Of a DNA stretch of 64,000 nt, positions 1 through 9,168 are shown one piece after another (the first letter of the stretch is position 1; the number at the start of each line of letters is the position of its first letter). The notes below the pieces were generated by a model that worked only from the letters and a program-made list of their open reading frames with translations, had not been told where the DNA came from and did no database searches. The stretch is from Alloactinosynnema sp. L-07 (GTDB taxonomy: Bacteria; Actinomycetota; Actinomycetes; Mycobacteriales; Pseudonocardiaceae), in assembly GCF_900070365.1 (NCBI RefSeq), contig NZ_LN850107.1:6758001-6822000 (forward strand). Reading direction: 5' to 3'. The translations under genes and the position numbers were made by a program.

Positions 1-17
1 CGACGGGATCGCCGTGC

Positions 18-893
18 TCAGCCGTCGCGGCTGAGCATCCGCGACAGCGCCAGGGAGTAGCCGATCACGATATAGCAGCCCGCCCGCAGCACGCCCTCCA
101 ACAGGGTGCCGGTGGGCAGCGGGTCGCGGATGACCTCCGGGATGCTCTCCCAGCTCGTGGTCATCAGGACCGGGTCGAGCCAGTCCAGCGCCGGGATCGC
201 GCTGAGCACACCCGACAGGATGACCACGCCGAGGGACACCACGACGACGATCAGCGGGTGCTCGGTCCACGCCGACACGGCCAGCGCGATCGCGGCCAGC
301 GCCCAGACCTGCACCGTCACCAGCAGCACGGTCAGCAGGATCCGGCCGAGGGCGTCGATGACGGGCAGGGAAGTGCCCGACATGGTCAGCATGCCGTCGC
401 CGCCGAGCAGGATCACGCCCGCGATCGTGCCTGTGACCGCCATCAGCAGGACTACCAGGAGCGAGACGGTGGCCACGCCGAACGCCTTGACGGCGAGTAC
501 GCGCGTCCTGCTTACCGGGGCGAGCAGTAGTGATCGGAGTGTCCCGCTGGCCGTTTCGCCTGCGAGGGCGTCGGCGGCGAGCATGGCGCCGGTCAGGGGG
601 AGGAGCATGTTGAGGGCGAGGATGAGGGCGAAGACGGGGAGCAGTAGGCCGTTGCCGTCGACGAGCGCGGCGATGCCGTCGCCTACTGGGTCGCCGCTTT
701 CTCCGTCTGCGGCGATGGCTATGCCGATGCCTGCGATGACGGGGACTAGGGCCAGTAGGCCGATCATGATCAGGGTGCGGGGTCGGCGCAGGATCATGCG
801 TAGTTCGGAGCGGAGCAGGCGGATCAGGGGGGCCTTGCGGGCTTGGGGCCGCTGGATCTCGCCGGTGCCCAGGTCGGCGGTGATGGCGGTCAT
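18..893 (-). CDS. ABC-2 type transporter permease
   Basis: The 291-residue membrane protein has a short basic cytoplasmic N-terminus followed by about six hydrophobic segments (near residues 38-60, 85-108, 135-160, 185-205, 215-235 and 265-280), the layout of ABC-2 exporter permeases. It should form the channel for the ATPase encoded upstream on the same strand. The substrate cannot be read; drug, lipid or peptide export are all possible. The ATPase gene ends about 340 bases upstream, an unusually wide gap for such a pair, and the gap holds a long palindromic repeat. The family is clear; the specific function is unknown. Confidence 0.85.
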   Translation of the reverse strand: MTAITADLGTGEIQRPQARKAPLIRLLRSELRMILRRPRTLIMIGLLALVPVIAGIGIAIAADGESGDPVGDGIAALVDGNGLLLPVFALILALNMLLPLTGAMLAADALAGETASGTLRSLLLAPVSRTRVLAVKAFGVATVSLLVVLLMAVTGTIAGVILLGGDGMLTMSGTSLPVIDALGRILLTVLLVTVQVWALAAIALAVSAWTEHPLIVVVVSLGVVILSGVLSAIPALDWLDPVLMTTSWESIPEVIRDPLPTGTLLEGVLRAGCYIVIGYSLALSRMLSRDG

Positions 894-982
894 GAGGTGG
901 CCTCCGTGGTCTGCGACTCGCTTGCGCTGTGGGCTTGGTTGAGTGGAGCCGCGCTTTGGTAGTGCTTGGGGAGCGTGCGCAC

Positions 983-1135
983 CATCGGGTGAAGCTGGGC
1001 GATCACGCTGTGCCTGGGGCCCCTACGACGGCCCCTGTGGGGAAAAAGCGTGGGCGGAAAGGCACCCCACACGCCAGGCAGCTTAGGGGCCGTCGTCCCC
1101 CCAGACACAGCGGGATCGCCGAGCTTCACCCGATG
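983..1135. repeat. 150-bp palindromic intergenic repeat between ABC transporter genes
   Basis: The left arm (983-1036) and right arm (1085-1135) are near-perfect reverse complements over about 50 bases. Both outer ends carry CATCGGGTGAAGCT and both inner ends carry ACGACGGCCCCT. The core (1037-1084) has a second short inverted pair, GTGGGG/CCCCAC. As RNA it would fold into one long hairpin. It sits between the ATPase and permease genes of one operon, inside a stretch (894-1230) with no gene. One minus-strand frame is open right through it, starting at an ATG that overlaps the ATPase stop. It looks like a mobile MITE/REP-type element, or less likely a processing signal. Confidence 0.75.
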
Positions 1136-1230
1136 CTGCTCTGGTGCGGGGTGCGGCTTTGCTGTGGGGGAGTTTGGCCACGCCGGGTGGGTGTGGGGCC
1201 TGATCTGCGCCCTGTGGGTGAGGGTTGCCG

Positions 1231-2256
1231 TCATCGGGCTTCCTCTGCGATGGGGAACTCGAATTCGGCGAGGTCGTTGTCGGGGTCTTGGGATCCTGCG
1301 CCGTTTTCGGTCAGGCGGGCGAAGAGGTCTTCCAGGCCGGTGCGGTCCCTGCGGACTTCGTAGATCGGGACTCCGGCCTGGACCAGCGTCTCGACGACCA
1401 CTGGTGGTGTCGTGGCGGTGAGGTCGGCGCGGACGCCGTCGGGGACGGCGCGGGCTGGGATTCGGTTGTCGCGTAGGGCGTCCACGGCTCGGGTGATGTC
1501 CGGGGTGGTGACGAGCAGGCCCGCGTTGCCCGAGTCGAGCAGGTCGGCGAGTTCGCCCTGGGCCACGACGGTGCCCTGGTTGAGCACCGCTACGTGGGTG
1601 CAGGTCGCCTCGACCTCGGAGAGTAGGTGGGAGGAGACCAGGACGGTGGTCCCGGCGGCGTGCAGGTCGGCGATCACGGCGCGGACCTCGCGGGTGCCTG
1701 CCGGGTCGAGACCGTTCGTCGGTTCGTCGAGGATGACGAAGCGGCGGGGGACCAGCAGGGCGGCGGCCAGGCCGAGGCGCTGCTTCATGCCGAGCGAGTA
1801 GCCCCGGTAACGGCGGTTGGCGGCACCTGCCAGGCCGACGCGCTCCAGTGACTCGGAGACCGCCGTGGCGATGCGGTTGGTGCCCAGGTGCGGTTCCACA
1901 GCGGCCATGCGCAGCAGGTTCTCGCGGCCGGAGAGGAACGAGTGGAAGCCGGGGCTCTCGACCAGCGCGCCAACCTCGGGCAGCGCGAGCGCCGCGCCGT
2001 CGGGGAGGGTGTGGCCGAGCAGTTCGACCTCGCCCGCGGTGGGCATGACCAGGCCGAGCAGCATCCGGATGGTGGTGGTCTTGCCGGAGCCGTTGGGGCC
2101 GAGCATCCCCAACACCGCGCCCATCGGGACGTCCAGATCGACATTGTCTACCGCGACCGTGCCGCGGTAGACCTTGCGCAATCCGCGCGTCCGGGCGGCG
2201 AGCGGGATGGCCGCGGCGTCGGCCGCGACCATCCCAAGCTCGGAACCGCCGGTCAC
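1231..2256 (-). CDS. ABC transporter ATP-binding protein
   Basis: This 341-residue cytoplasmic ATPase energises the ABC-2 exporter. After an N-terminal strand it shows the Walker A motif GPNGSGKTT (about residue 54), the signature YSLGMKQR (about 153), Walker B RFVILDEPTNGLDP and the H-loop SSH. The last 100 residues form the accessory region typical of DrrA/CcmA-type exporters. The GTG start at 2256 overlaps the stop of the upstream LolA-like gene (GTGA), so the two are probably translationally coupled; a later start at 2232 is possible. The substrate is unknown. Confidence 0.9.
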   Translation of the reverse strand: MTGGSELGMVAADAAAIPLAARTRGLRKVYRGTVAVDNVDLDVPMGAVLGMLGPNGSGKTTTIRMLLGLVMPTAGEVELLGHTLPDGAALALPEVGALVESPGFHSFLSGRENLLRMAAVEPHLGTNRIATAVSESLERVGLAGAANRRYRGYSLGMKQRLGLAAALLVPRRFVILDEPTNGLDPAGTREVRAVIADLHAAGTTVLVSSHLLSEVEATCTHVAVLNQGTVVAQGELADLLDSGNAGLLVTTPDITRAVDALRDNRIPARAVPDGVRADLTATTPPVVVETLVQAGVPIYEVRRDRTGLEDLFARLTENGAGSQDPDNDLAEFEFPIAEEAR

Positions 2257-3329
2257 TTCTGTCCCAGCGCGTCGATGAGCACCTGCTGCGGCACGGCGCC
2301 AAGTGCGGCGCGGCCGTCCGTCGTCACCAGCGCGGTGCCGACCTTGGTGGAGATGACGTACCCGGTGCCAAACGGACCCGAGACCTCCTTGCCGATCTGC
2401 TTGAGGAAGGTCGTGGCGTCCATTTCGCCGCCGCCGCCGCGCGGGTTCGGCGCCTTCGACTGCAGCGCCTCGGCCGGGATCTTGCCTACGAGCACGGTGT
2501 CCCAGCCCTCGCCGACGGTCTTCGGGTCGAACTGGGCGAACATGTCGTCCTGCTCGGCCTTCGACGGCTTGTGGTCGCCCGCCTTCTCCTCCACGACCTT
2601 CACCCCGGCGGGCGGGGCGTACTGGAAGAGGCCCGGGTCCTGCGCGCCGGTGCTGAACTCGGTGAAGCCGATCTTCACCGCGGGCGTGGCCTGGCCGTTG
2701 GCCAGCACTTCGAGCCGCAGCGGGAGCCGCGTTTCGGAGTCGACCGCGATGCGGACCTCGCGCAGCAGCGTGCGCTCGGTCGGCTTCGGGGTGAGGACCA
2801 GCTGGTAGACCGGCCGGTCGGCGACACGGGCGGTGCCGTCGACGGTGACCGTGCTGTCCTTGCCCATCAGGCCGACGAACTCGCGCGCGGCGGTGGCCGG
2901 GTCGGCCAGCGTCTCGGCGCCCTTCTTCTCGTGCTCACCGTCGGCGAGCTTGGTCACGGTGCGGTCGGCCGAGTTCCAGATCCAGGTCGTGCTGCCGTCG
3001 CGGACCACGGTGCGCTCGGCGTCGCCGTTGTCGATCGACAGCCGCGCCCGGCCCTGGCCGTCGGTGTAGACGTGGGCGGCTTCGCCGCTCGCGCCGGTCG
3101 TCGGCAGGCCCGGGATCGGGATGCCGAGGTCGCTGCTGAACTCGACCGCGCCGGACATCGCCGGGATCTGGCTGGTCAGGACCGACTGGACCAGCGCCTC
3201 CGCGGTGATGTCGGGCAGCGCGGGCGGCGCCGTGCCCGCCCCCGCGGGCGTCGCCAGCAGGACCAGCCCGACCACGCCGGTGGCCGTTCCAGCCGCCGCG
3301 ACGGTCAGTGCCGTCCGTTTCCTGTTCAT
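2253..3329 (-). CDS. Secreted LolA-like / sigma-E regulatory-like protein
   Basis: The protein has 358 residues. An N-terminal Met-Asn-Arg-Lys start and a hydrophobic stretch ending near Ala31 form a signal peptide with no lipobox cysteine, so it should be secreted or held at the envelope. The mature part resembles the LolA/RseB-N fold (an antiparallel sheet with motifs such as TTWIWNSADRTV). In actinobacteria this group is annotated as outer-membrane-lipoprotein-sorting-like or DUF2092 and may bind lipid. It leads an operon with the ABC ATPase (4-base overlap) and is divergent from a two-component system, which suggests an envelope-stress module. The exact ligand is unknown. Confidence 0.75.
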   Translation of the reverse strand: MNRKRTALTVAAAGTATGVVGLVLLATPAGAGTAPPALPDITAEALVQSVLTSQIPAMSGAVEFSSDLGIPIPGLPTTGASGEAAHVYTDGQGRARLSIDNGDAERTVVRDGSTTWIWNSADRTVTKLADGEHEKKGAETLADPATAAREFVGLMGKDSTVTVDGTARVADRPVYQLVLTPKPTERTLLREVRIAVDSETRLPLRLEVLANGQATPAVKIGFTEFSTGAQDPGLFQYAPPAGVKVVEEKAGDHKPSKAEQDDMFAQFDPKTVGEGWDTVLVGKIPAEALQSKAPNPRGGGGEMDATTFLKQIGKEVSGPFGTGYVISTKVGTALVTTDGRAALGAVPQQVLIDALGQK

Positions 3330-3385
3330 GCTCTACTCCCCTGTTCGGGTTCACGTTCCCGCACCACTGAGAGTGCACCCGCCGA

Positions 3386-3432
3386 GCTGAGATGGCGCTG
3401 AGAGCGCGACCCACGCTGAGAACGCGCTGAGA
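3386..3432. promoter_or_regulatory. Two direct-repeat boxes, probable response-regulator operators
   Basis: In the 143-base divergent spacer, GCTGAGA-N4-GCTGAGA occurs at 3386-3403 and again at 3415-3432; on the minus strand both read TCTCAGC-N4-TCTCAGC. Seven-base direct repeats with an 11-base period are the known binding architecture of OmpR/PhoB-type regulators; M. tuberculosis PhoP uses TCACAGC-N4-TCACAGC. The adjacent response regulator is the obvious candidate binder. The same motif recurs upstream of sigE in this window. Confidence 0.65.
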
Positions 3433-3472
3433 GTGACCGCGCGAATCGGGCTCGGGCGGCCATGATGGCAGG

Positions 3473-4198
3473 GTGAAACCTCGCGTGCTGGTGGTCGACG
3501 ACGAACTCGGTGTGCGCCGGGCGCTGCAGCGCGGGCTCACCGCGGAAGGCATGGACGTGGTGGTGGCCGCCGACGGCCCCAGCGCCCTGCGGATCGCGCT
3601 GACCGGGACTTTCGACGTCATCCTGCTCGACATCATGCTGCCCGGCCTCTCCGGCTACCGGGTGCTGGAACACCTGCGCAAAGAGGGTGTCAGTACGCCG
3701 GTCCTGCTGGTCTCGGCCAAGGACGGCGAGGTCGACCAGGCCGACGGGCTCGACCTCGGCGCCGACGGCTACCTGGTCAAGCCGTTCTCCTTCGTGGTGC
3801 TGGTCGCCCAGGTCCGGGCCGTGCTGCGGCGGACCGCCGAGGAGGGGTCGGGCCGCAACAAGGTGCGGTTGGGCGACCTCGTGGTCGACCGGGGGATGCG
3901 CGAGGTCCGGTTCCGGGGCGAGTTGGTGTCGCTGAGCCCGCGCGAGTTCGCGGTGCTGGACGTGCTGGCGGGCCGGGCGGGCGCGGTGGTCACCAAGGAC
4001 GACCTGCTGCGCGCGGTCTGGGGCGACGAACAGGCCGCCACCCGCAACGCCGTCGAGGTCTACGTCGGATACCTGCGCCGCAAACTCGACGCCGCGGGCG
4101 CCGACGGCATCGTGCGCACGGTCCGCGGCCACGGCTACCTGGCGTCCACGACCGAGATCGACGAGGTGCTCGACCCCGCGGGCACCCGGCCGCGGTGA
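3473..4198 (+). CDS. OmpR-family response regulator
   Basis: The 241-residue protein has a receiver domain (about residues 1-118) with the acidic pair VDDE, the phospho-acceptor Asp in ILLDIMLPG (about residue 51), a Ser in VLLVSAKD and Lys in YLVKPF. A winged-helix DNA-binding domain follows (about 130-230), ending in the RTVRGHGYL motif of the OmpR/PhoB class. It is co-transcribed with the sensor kinase (GTGA overlap at 4195) and divergent from the LolA-like/ABC operon, whose promoter carries paired direct repeats. It likely controls itself, that operon and perhaps sigE. Confidence 0.92.
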   Translation: MKPRVLVVDDELGVRRALQRGLTAEGMDVVVAADGPSALRIALTGTFDVILLDIMLPGLSGYRVLEHLRKEGVSTPVLLVSAKDGEVDQADGLDLGADGYLVKPFSFVVLVAQVRAVLRRTAEEGSGRNKVRLGDLVVDRGMREVRFRGELVSLSPREFAVLDVLAGRAGAVVTKDDLLRAVWGDEQAATRNAVEVYVGYLRRKLDAAGADGIVRTVRGHGYLASTTEIDEVLDPAGTRPR

Positions 4199-5526
4199 GA
4201 AGGCTGCGCGCGCTGTGGCTGCGGCGCACCATGCGGTTCCGGGTCACCACGGTCACCACGGTCGTGACGCTGGCGGTGCTGATCGGCATGGCCGTCGTCA
4301 GCAGCGGGATGATCGGGCCGCTGCTGGTCCGCTCGGCCGACGCCGAGCTGTCCGCGTCGCTGGACGCGGCCACCGAGCGGGTCCGGGCCGGGCTGGCGCC
4401 CTTCGCGCCGTCGCCGAACATCCAGGTCCGGGTGCTCGACACGGCGGGCGAGCCGGTCGACGGTGGCGGGGCGATCGACCTCGGGCCGCAGGACATCCGC
4501 GTGCTCAAGGCGGGCACGCCGGTCCTGCGCGCGCAGGACGCGCCGCCCGCGCGCTGGTTGGGCACCGTGGTCAGCGCGCCGGACGGGACGCAGCGGCTGG
4601 TGGTGACCGGCACCGGCATCGTCGGCTACGCCGCCGCCCACGGGGAGGCGCTGAACTGGCTGGTGATCGCCGCGCTGCTGGTCGCGGTGGCCGTGGCGGG
4701 CTCGACCTGGCTGGCCGTGCGGTCGTCGCTGCGGCCGGTCGAGCGGATGCGGGTCGCCGCGGGACGGCTCACCACCGGGCGCAGGCTGCCGCTGCCGGAG
4801 GCGCACGACGAACTCCGCTCGCTGGCAGGCGCCCTCAACGCCCTGCTCGCCCGCCGCGACGAGGCCACTGACCGCCTGCGCCGCTTCACCGGCGACGCCG
4901 CCCACGAACTGCGGTCGCCGGTCGCCTCGATCCGCGTGCAGGCCGAGGTCGCGGTGACCCACCCGGACCCGGACCTGTCCCAGGAGGTCCTCGCCGACGT
5001 CGTGCGCGAGTCCGAACGGCTGTCCGCGCTGGTCGACGGCCTGCTGGCGCTGGCCCGCGCGGACGCGGGCGAGGTGCCCGCCGCCGAGGCCATCGACCTG
5101 GTGATCGCCACGAAGGACGCGGTCGGCCGCTGCCAGGACAGCGGCCCGACCATCCAGGTCCACCTGCCCCCCGCGCCGTGCTGGGCCTTCGCCGCACCGT
5201 CCGAAGTGGACTTGGTGCTGGACAACCTGCTCCGCAACGCCGTCCGCCACGCCCGAGCCCGGGTGACGGTCACGGTCATGGCGTCGAGCAAGACAGTTCG
5301 CTTGGTAGTGGACGACGACGGCCATGGCATAGCCGAGGAACACCGTGCGCGCGTGTTCGACCGGTTCTACCGAATCCAGGACGACCGGGCGCGCAGCAGC
5401 GGGGGAACGGGACTGGGCCTGGCACTGGTCGCCGAGGTCGTCCGACGCCGAGGCGGCGCGGTGCGGGTGAGCGATTCGCCGGAGGGCGGGGCCCGGTTCC
5501 AGGTGGTCTGGCGGGTCGCCCGATGA
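4195..5526 (+). CDS. Sensor histidine kinase
   Basis: The 443-residue membrane kinase has transmembrane segments near residues 20-45 and 155-178, enclosing a roughly 110-residue extracytoplasmic sensor region. A HAMP-like linker, the phospho-acceptor motif AAHELRSPVASI, the N-box DNLLRNAVRHA, the G1 box DDDGHGI and the G2 box GGTGLGLAL follow. The GTG start overlaps the regulator stop by 4 bases, and its own stop overlaps the NUDIX gene start, giving a three-gene operon. It should phosphorylate the regulator in response to an envelope signal that cannot be read from sequence. Confidence 0.92.
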   Translation: MRRLRALWLRRTMRFRVTTVTTVVTLAVLIGMAVVSSGMIGPLLVRSADAELSASLDAATERVRAGLAPFAPSPNIQVRVLDTAGEPVDGGGAIDLGPQDIRVLKAGTPVLRAQDAPPARWLGTVVSAPDGTQRLVVTGTGIVGYAAAHGEALNWLVIAALLVAVAVAGSTWLAVRSSLRPVERMRVAAGRLTTGRRLPLPEAHDELRSLAGALNALLARRDEATDRLRRFTGDAAHELRSPVASIRVQAEVAVTHPDPDLSQEVLADVVRESERLSALVDGLLALARADAGEVPAAEAIDLVIATKDAVGRCQDSGPTIQVHLPPAPCWAFAAPSEVDLVLDNLLRNAVRHARARVTVTVMASSKTVRLVVDDDGHGIAEEHRARVFDRFYRIQDDRARSSGGTGLGLALVAEVVRRRGGAVRVSDSPEGGARFQVVWRVAR

Positions 5527-6140
5527 GCCGCGCGCTGTCGGCGGCACTGGGGGACGAGCGCGTGCTCGACCCGTCGCGGCCCGGCCTGGTCGGGGTCGGC
5601 GACGAGATCCGGGTAGGCCGCTCCCGCCAACGAATCACCGCCCTCGGCGTCGACGGCGTGCGGCTCGCCCACATCGGCGGCCCGTCACTTTCCCAGCGGG
5701 CTTGGACAAACGCCCTGGACCGTGCCGTCGCCCGCGCCGCCGAGTTGGCCGAGGCGAAGGTCGTCGTGGGCGCCGCCATCGTTCGGGATGGCAGGCTGCT
5801 GGCCCAACAGCGGGCGTATCCGGCCGCCACAGCGGGACTGTGGGAGCTGCCCGGCGGCCGAGTCGAACCCGACGAGTCCGATGTGGACGCTGTGCGCCGG
5901 GAATGCTTGGAGGAACTGGGCGTGGAGGTGACTCCGCTGGACGTGATCGGCCCGGACGTCGTCCTGCGCGACGACCTGGTACTTCGGGTCTACGGGGCGA
6001 CGCTGGACTCGGGGGAGCCGCATCCACACGATCACCAGGCCCTGGCTTGGCTGACCGAGGGCACGCTGCACACGGTCGAGTGGCTGCCCGCTGATCGTGT
6101 GCTGCTCGCGGCGGTGCGGACCTTTCTCCGGACTAGGTAG
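5523..6140 (+). CDS. NUDIX hydrolase (MutT-like)
   Basis: The protein has 205 residues. The C-terminal half (about residues 78-205) is a NUDIX domain with a full Nudix box: Gly, then five residues, Glu, seven residues, RECLEELGV. The substrate is probably an oxidised or non-canonical (deoxy)nucleoside triphosphate, as in MutT and CTP pyrophosphohydrolases. The first 75 residues are an extra region not needed for catalysis. The ATG overlaps the sensor-kinase stop (ATGA), which fixes the start even though the frame is open much further upstream. It converges on the terpenoid cluster, overlapping the P450 stop by 8 bases. Confidence 0.85.
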   Translation: MSRALSAALGDERVLDPSRPGLVGVGDEIRVGRSRQRITALGVDGVRLAHIGGPSLSQRAWTNALDRAVARAAELAEAKVVVGAAIVRDGRLLAQQRAYPAATAGLWELPGGRVEPDESDVDAVRRECLEELGVEVTPLDVIGPDVVLRDDLVLRVYGATLDSGEPHPHDHQALAWLTEGTLHTVEWLPADRVLLAAVRTFLRTR

Positions 6141-7395
6141 TCGCGGTGAGGATGACCGGCAGGTGTTGAAGCCCGCGCAGTGCAGGTGAAGTCCGGTAGA
6201 CGAGGTCCGCCGCGGGCACCGCGAGCCGGATGTCCGCACACCGTTCCAAGAGGACAGTAAAAGCCGACTGGGTCGCCATTCGGGCCAGTGGGGCGCCAAG
6301 GCAGCGGTGGATGCCGTGGCCGAAGCCCATGTGGGAGCCCTCAGCGCGGGTGACGTCGAACGACTCCGGGGCGGTGAAGCGGCGGGGGTCGCGGTTGGCG
6401 GTCGACAGGGACAGGAAGACCGGGTCGCCGCGGCTGATCGTGACGCCGTCGACCTCGATGTCCGCCATGGCGAACTTCATCAGCGACATCAGCGACGGGC
6501 CGTCGAAGCGCAGCATCTCCTCCACCGCGCCCGGCATCAGGGTTGGGTCGGCGCGCAGGGCGGCCAGTTGGTCGGGGTTGGTGAGCAGGGCGAGCAGGCC
6601 GCTGCCGATGAGGCTCGACGTGGCCTCGAAGCCCGCGAGGAGCAGCAGCAGGGTCAGCGCCCGGAGTTCGCCATCGGCGAGGTGGTCGCCGTCCTCGTCG
6701 GCCCGCAGGAGTCCGCCGATCAGGTCGTCCTCGGGGTTGGCGCGCTTGGCGGCGAGGAGTTCGACGATATAGGCCTGCAGCCACGCAAGCGCTTGCGGGA
6801 GGCGGGCGGCGTCGGCCGGGTCGGTGGAGACCAGGGCGGAGGCCTGGTGGTGGAACTCGGCGCTGTCGCGGTGGGTGACGCCGATCAGGGCCATGATCAC
6901 CTGGCTGGCGAACGGCACCGCGAAGTCGGCCATGATGTCGACCCGGCCGCGGGGCAGCAGGTCGGCGATGACGCTTTCGGCGACCGCCCTCGCGTGGGGA
7001 CGCAGGGCGTCGATGCGGCGGGTCGTGAAGGCGCCGTTGACCATGCGGCGCAGGCGGGTGTGGTCGGGTGGGTCGAGGTTGGCCAGGCTCGCCGCGATGC
7101 CCAGGGCCTCCGGGCCCGCCACCCACGGCAGCGCCCGCACCTCGGCCGGGGCGTTGTTCAGGTCGGCCGAGAACCGCGGGTCGACCTGGGCGGCCTTCAC
7201 GTCCTCGTATCGGGTAACGATCCACGCGTTCATGCCATGGAACACCACGCGCCGCACGGACTCGCTCTCGCGCACGTCGGCCAGCAGAGGGTGCGGGTTG
7301 TGCCGGAAGCCCGCGCCGAGCGCGTCGAGGTCGATCCGTCCGGACATGGGACATACCGCGCCCGCGTCGCCGGTGGTCTCGTCAACAGTGGTCAT
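6133..7395 (-). CDS. Cytochrome P450, CYP107-like
   Basis: This 420-residue soluble class I P450 has the haem-binding motif [15 protein letters not shown], a K-helix ExxR (VEEMLRF) and NRDPRRF. The I-helix reads AGFEATS: the acidic residue is followed by Ala where most P450s have the catalytic Thr. The same replacement is known in P450eryF (CYP107A1), where substrate-assisted proton delivery is proposed. It is last in the minus-strand arm of the terpenoid cluster; its ATG overlaps the dxs gene stop region by 4 bases. It probably hydroxylates the terpenoid scaffold; the position is unknown. Confidence 0.9.
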   Translation of the reverse strand: MTTVDETTGDAGAVCPMSGRIDLDALGAGFRHNPHPLLADVRESESVRRVVFHGMNAWIVTRYEDVKAAQVDPRFSADLNNAPAEVRALPWVAGPEALGIAASLANLDPPDHTRLRRMVNGAFTTRRIDALRPHARAVAESVIADLLPRGRVDIMADFAVPFASQVIMALIGVTHRDSAEFHHQASALVSTDPADAARLPQALAWLQAYIVELLAAKRANPEDDLIGGLLRADEDGDHLADGELRALTLLLLLAGFEATSSLIGSGLLALLTNPDQLAALRADPTLMPGAVEEMLRFDGPSLMSLMKFAMADIEVDGVTISRGDPVFLSLSTANRDPRRFTAPESFDVTRAEGSHMGFGHGIHRCLGAPLARMATQSAFTVLLERCADIRLAVPAADLVYRTSPALRGLQHLPVILTATT

Positions 7396-9155
7396 CCGGT
7401 CACCTCCGTCAGGTCGGCCCGGCGGTACCGGGCGCACAGGTCCAGAACTCTCGCCGCGATCCCGTCCGCGGTCAGGCCCGCGGCGCGCAGCAGTTCGCCG
7501 CGTTCGGCGTGGGGCAGGAACCGCGACGGCAGGGCGACGGTCGCGACGCGCGTGTCCGTGCCCGCCAGCGCCGCGGCGAGCCTGCACCCCAGCGAGCCGG
7601 TGGCGACGGTGTCCTCGACGACCACCACCACTTGGTGTCCGCCCGCCAGCGCCACGAGGTCGTCGGAAAGCGGCACCGTCCAGCGCGGGTCGACCACGGT
7701 GGCCGACACGCCGTGCCGGTCGAGGACGACCGCGGCCGACAGGCACGCCAGCGCCATCGGCCCCACCGCGACGAGCAGCACGTCGGCCCCGTCCCGCAGC
7801 ACGTCCGCGCCGCCGATCCTGCGCTCCGCTGGGATGTCGGGTCCCGTCGCCGACTTCGGATAGCGCACGACCGTGGGACCGTCGTCGATCGAGATGGCCT
7901 CGTTCAGCAGTTCCCGCAGCCGCTTCGGGTCGCGCGGCGCGGCCAGCCGCAGGCCGGGCACCACCGGGAGCACCGACGCGTCCCACATGCCGTGGTGGCT
8001 GGGCCCGTCCGGCCCGGTGATCCCGGCCCGGTCCAGCACGAACGTCACCGGCAGCCGGTGCAGCGCGACGTCCATGAGCAGTTGGTCGAAGGCGCGGTTG
8101 AGGAACGTGGCGTACACCGCGACCACCGGGTGCCGCCCGCCCATGGCCAGCCCGGCCGCGCAGGTGACCGCGTGCTGCTCGGCGATCCCCACATCGAAGA
8201 CGCGGTCGGGGAACCGCTCGGCGAACCGGTGCAGGCCGGTCGGGCGGAGCATCGCCGCGGTCAGGCACACCACGTCCGGGCGCCGCGCGCCGATCTCGGT
8301 GATCTCGTCGGCGAACACCGACGTCCAGGTCTGGCCAACGGCGGCGGCCTTCCCGGTGGCCGGGTCGAAGGTGCCGACGGCGTGGAAGTGGTCATCGTCG
8401 TGGGCCTCGGCGGGCGGGTAGCCGCGGCCCTTGGCGGTCACCACGTGCACCACGACTGGCCGGTCCGACTCACCCGCCACCCGCAGCGCACGTTCGGTGG
8501 CGGCGAGGTCGTGTCCGTCGACGGGGCCCAGATAGTCCAGGCCCAGCGCGCGGAACACGTTGTCGGCGCTGTCACCGCCGCGCAGCGCCGACAGATGTGC
8601 CGCCACCCCGCCCACGGTCGGCGCGTAGGAGCGGCCGTTGTCGTTGAGCACCACGACGACCGGCCTGCCCGCCGTGCCCAGGTTGTTCAGCGCCTCCCAG
8701 GACATGCCCCCGGTGAGCGCGCCGTCGCCGACCACCGCGACCACGCGCCCGGCCCGGCCCGCGCGGGCCAGACCGTCCGCATAGGACAGAGCGGTGGACG
8801 CGTGCGAGTTCTCCACCAGGTCGTGCGGCGACTCCGCGCGGGCCGGGTACCCCGCGAGCCCACCCGCCTTGCGCAAGGTGTCGAACCCGGCGAGCCTGCC
8901 GGTGAGCATCTTGTGCACATAGGACTGATGCCCGGTGTCGAAGACCAGCGCGTCGCGCGGCGAGTCGAACACGCGGTGCAGGGCGATGGTCAGCTCGACC
9001 ACGCCGAGGTTGGAGCCGAGGTGCCCGCCGGTGCGGTGAACCCGGTCGACCAGGACCCGCCGGATCCGCGCGGCCAGCTCCGGCAGCTCGGCGGCGGGCA
9101 GCGCGCGCAGGTCGGCCGGGGAGCCGATCCGATCGAGAATCCCGTTGTCGGGCAC
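7392..9155 (-). CDS. dxs: 1-deoxy-D-xylulose-5-phosphate synthase
   Basis: It condenses pyruvate and glyceraldehyde 3-phosphate to DXP, the first and flux-controlling step of the MEP isoprenoid pathway. Its 587 residues are slightly shorter than usual (about 620-640). Thiamine-diphosphate binding is marked by [16 protein letters not shown]; the transketolase-like pyrimidine domain contains the conserved [15 protein letters not shown], and a C-terminal domain follows. Its place between a P450 and a methyltransferase, translationally coupled to the P450, suggests a pathway-dedicated second copy that supplies IPP/DMAPP for the terpenoid. A housekeeping copy would lie outside the window. Confidence 0.93.
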   Translation of the reverse strand: MPDNGILDRIGSPADLRALPAAELPELAARIRRVLVDRVHRTGGHLGSNLGVVELTIALHRVFDSPRDALVFDTGHQSYVHKMLTGRLAGFDTLRKAGGLAGYPARAESPHDLVENSHASTALSYADGLARAGRAGRVVAVVGDGALTGGMSWEALNNLGTAGRPVVVVLNDNGRSYAPTVGGVAAHLSALRGGDSADNVFRALGLDYLGPVDGHDLAATERALRVAGESDRPVVVHVVTAKGRGYPPAEAHDDDHFHAVGTFDPATGKAAAVGQTWTSVFADEITEIGARRPDVVCLTAAMLRPTGLHRFAERFPDRVFDVGIAEQHAVTCAAGLAMGGRHPVVAVYATFLNRAFDQLLMDVALHRLPVTFVLDRAGITGPDGPSHHGMWDASVLPVVPGLRLAAPRDPKRLRELLNEAISIDDGPTVVRYPKSATGPDIPAERRIGGADVLRDGADVLLVAVGPMALACLSAAVVLDRHGVSATVVDPRWTVPLSDDLVALAGGHQVVVVVEDTVATGSLGCRLAAALAGTDTRVATVALPSRFLPHAERGELLRAAGLTADGIAARVLDLCARYRRADLTEVTG

Positions 9156-9168
9156 CGTGTCACCGCCC

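Noticed and set aside
1..36. GCTCAGCC/GGCTGAGC hairpin at the window start as a terminator
   Set aside because: It overlaps the end of the permease coding sequence and the window edge prevents judging what follows.
890..2302. Minus-strand 470-codon frame across the ABC ATPase and the palindromic repeat
   Set aside because: Arg/Pro/Gly-rich shadow of the ATPase in another frame; only its tail through the repeat is of interest, as a sign of insertion.
3366..3376. ACTGAGAGTGCAC as a third response-regulator box
   Set aside because: It has only one GCTGAGA-like half and is 20 bases from the next, off the 11-base period.
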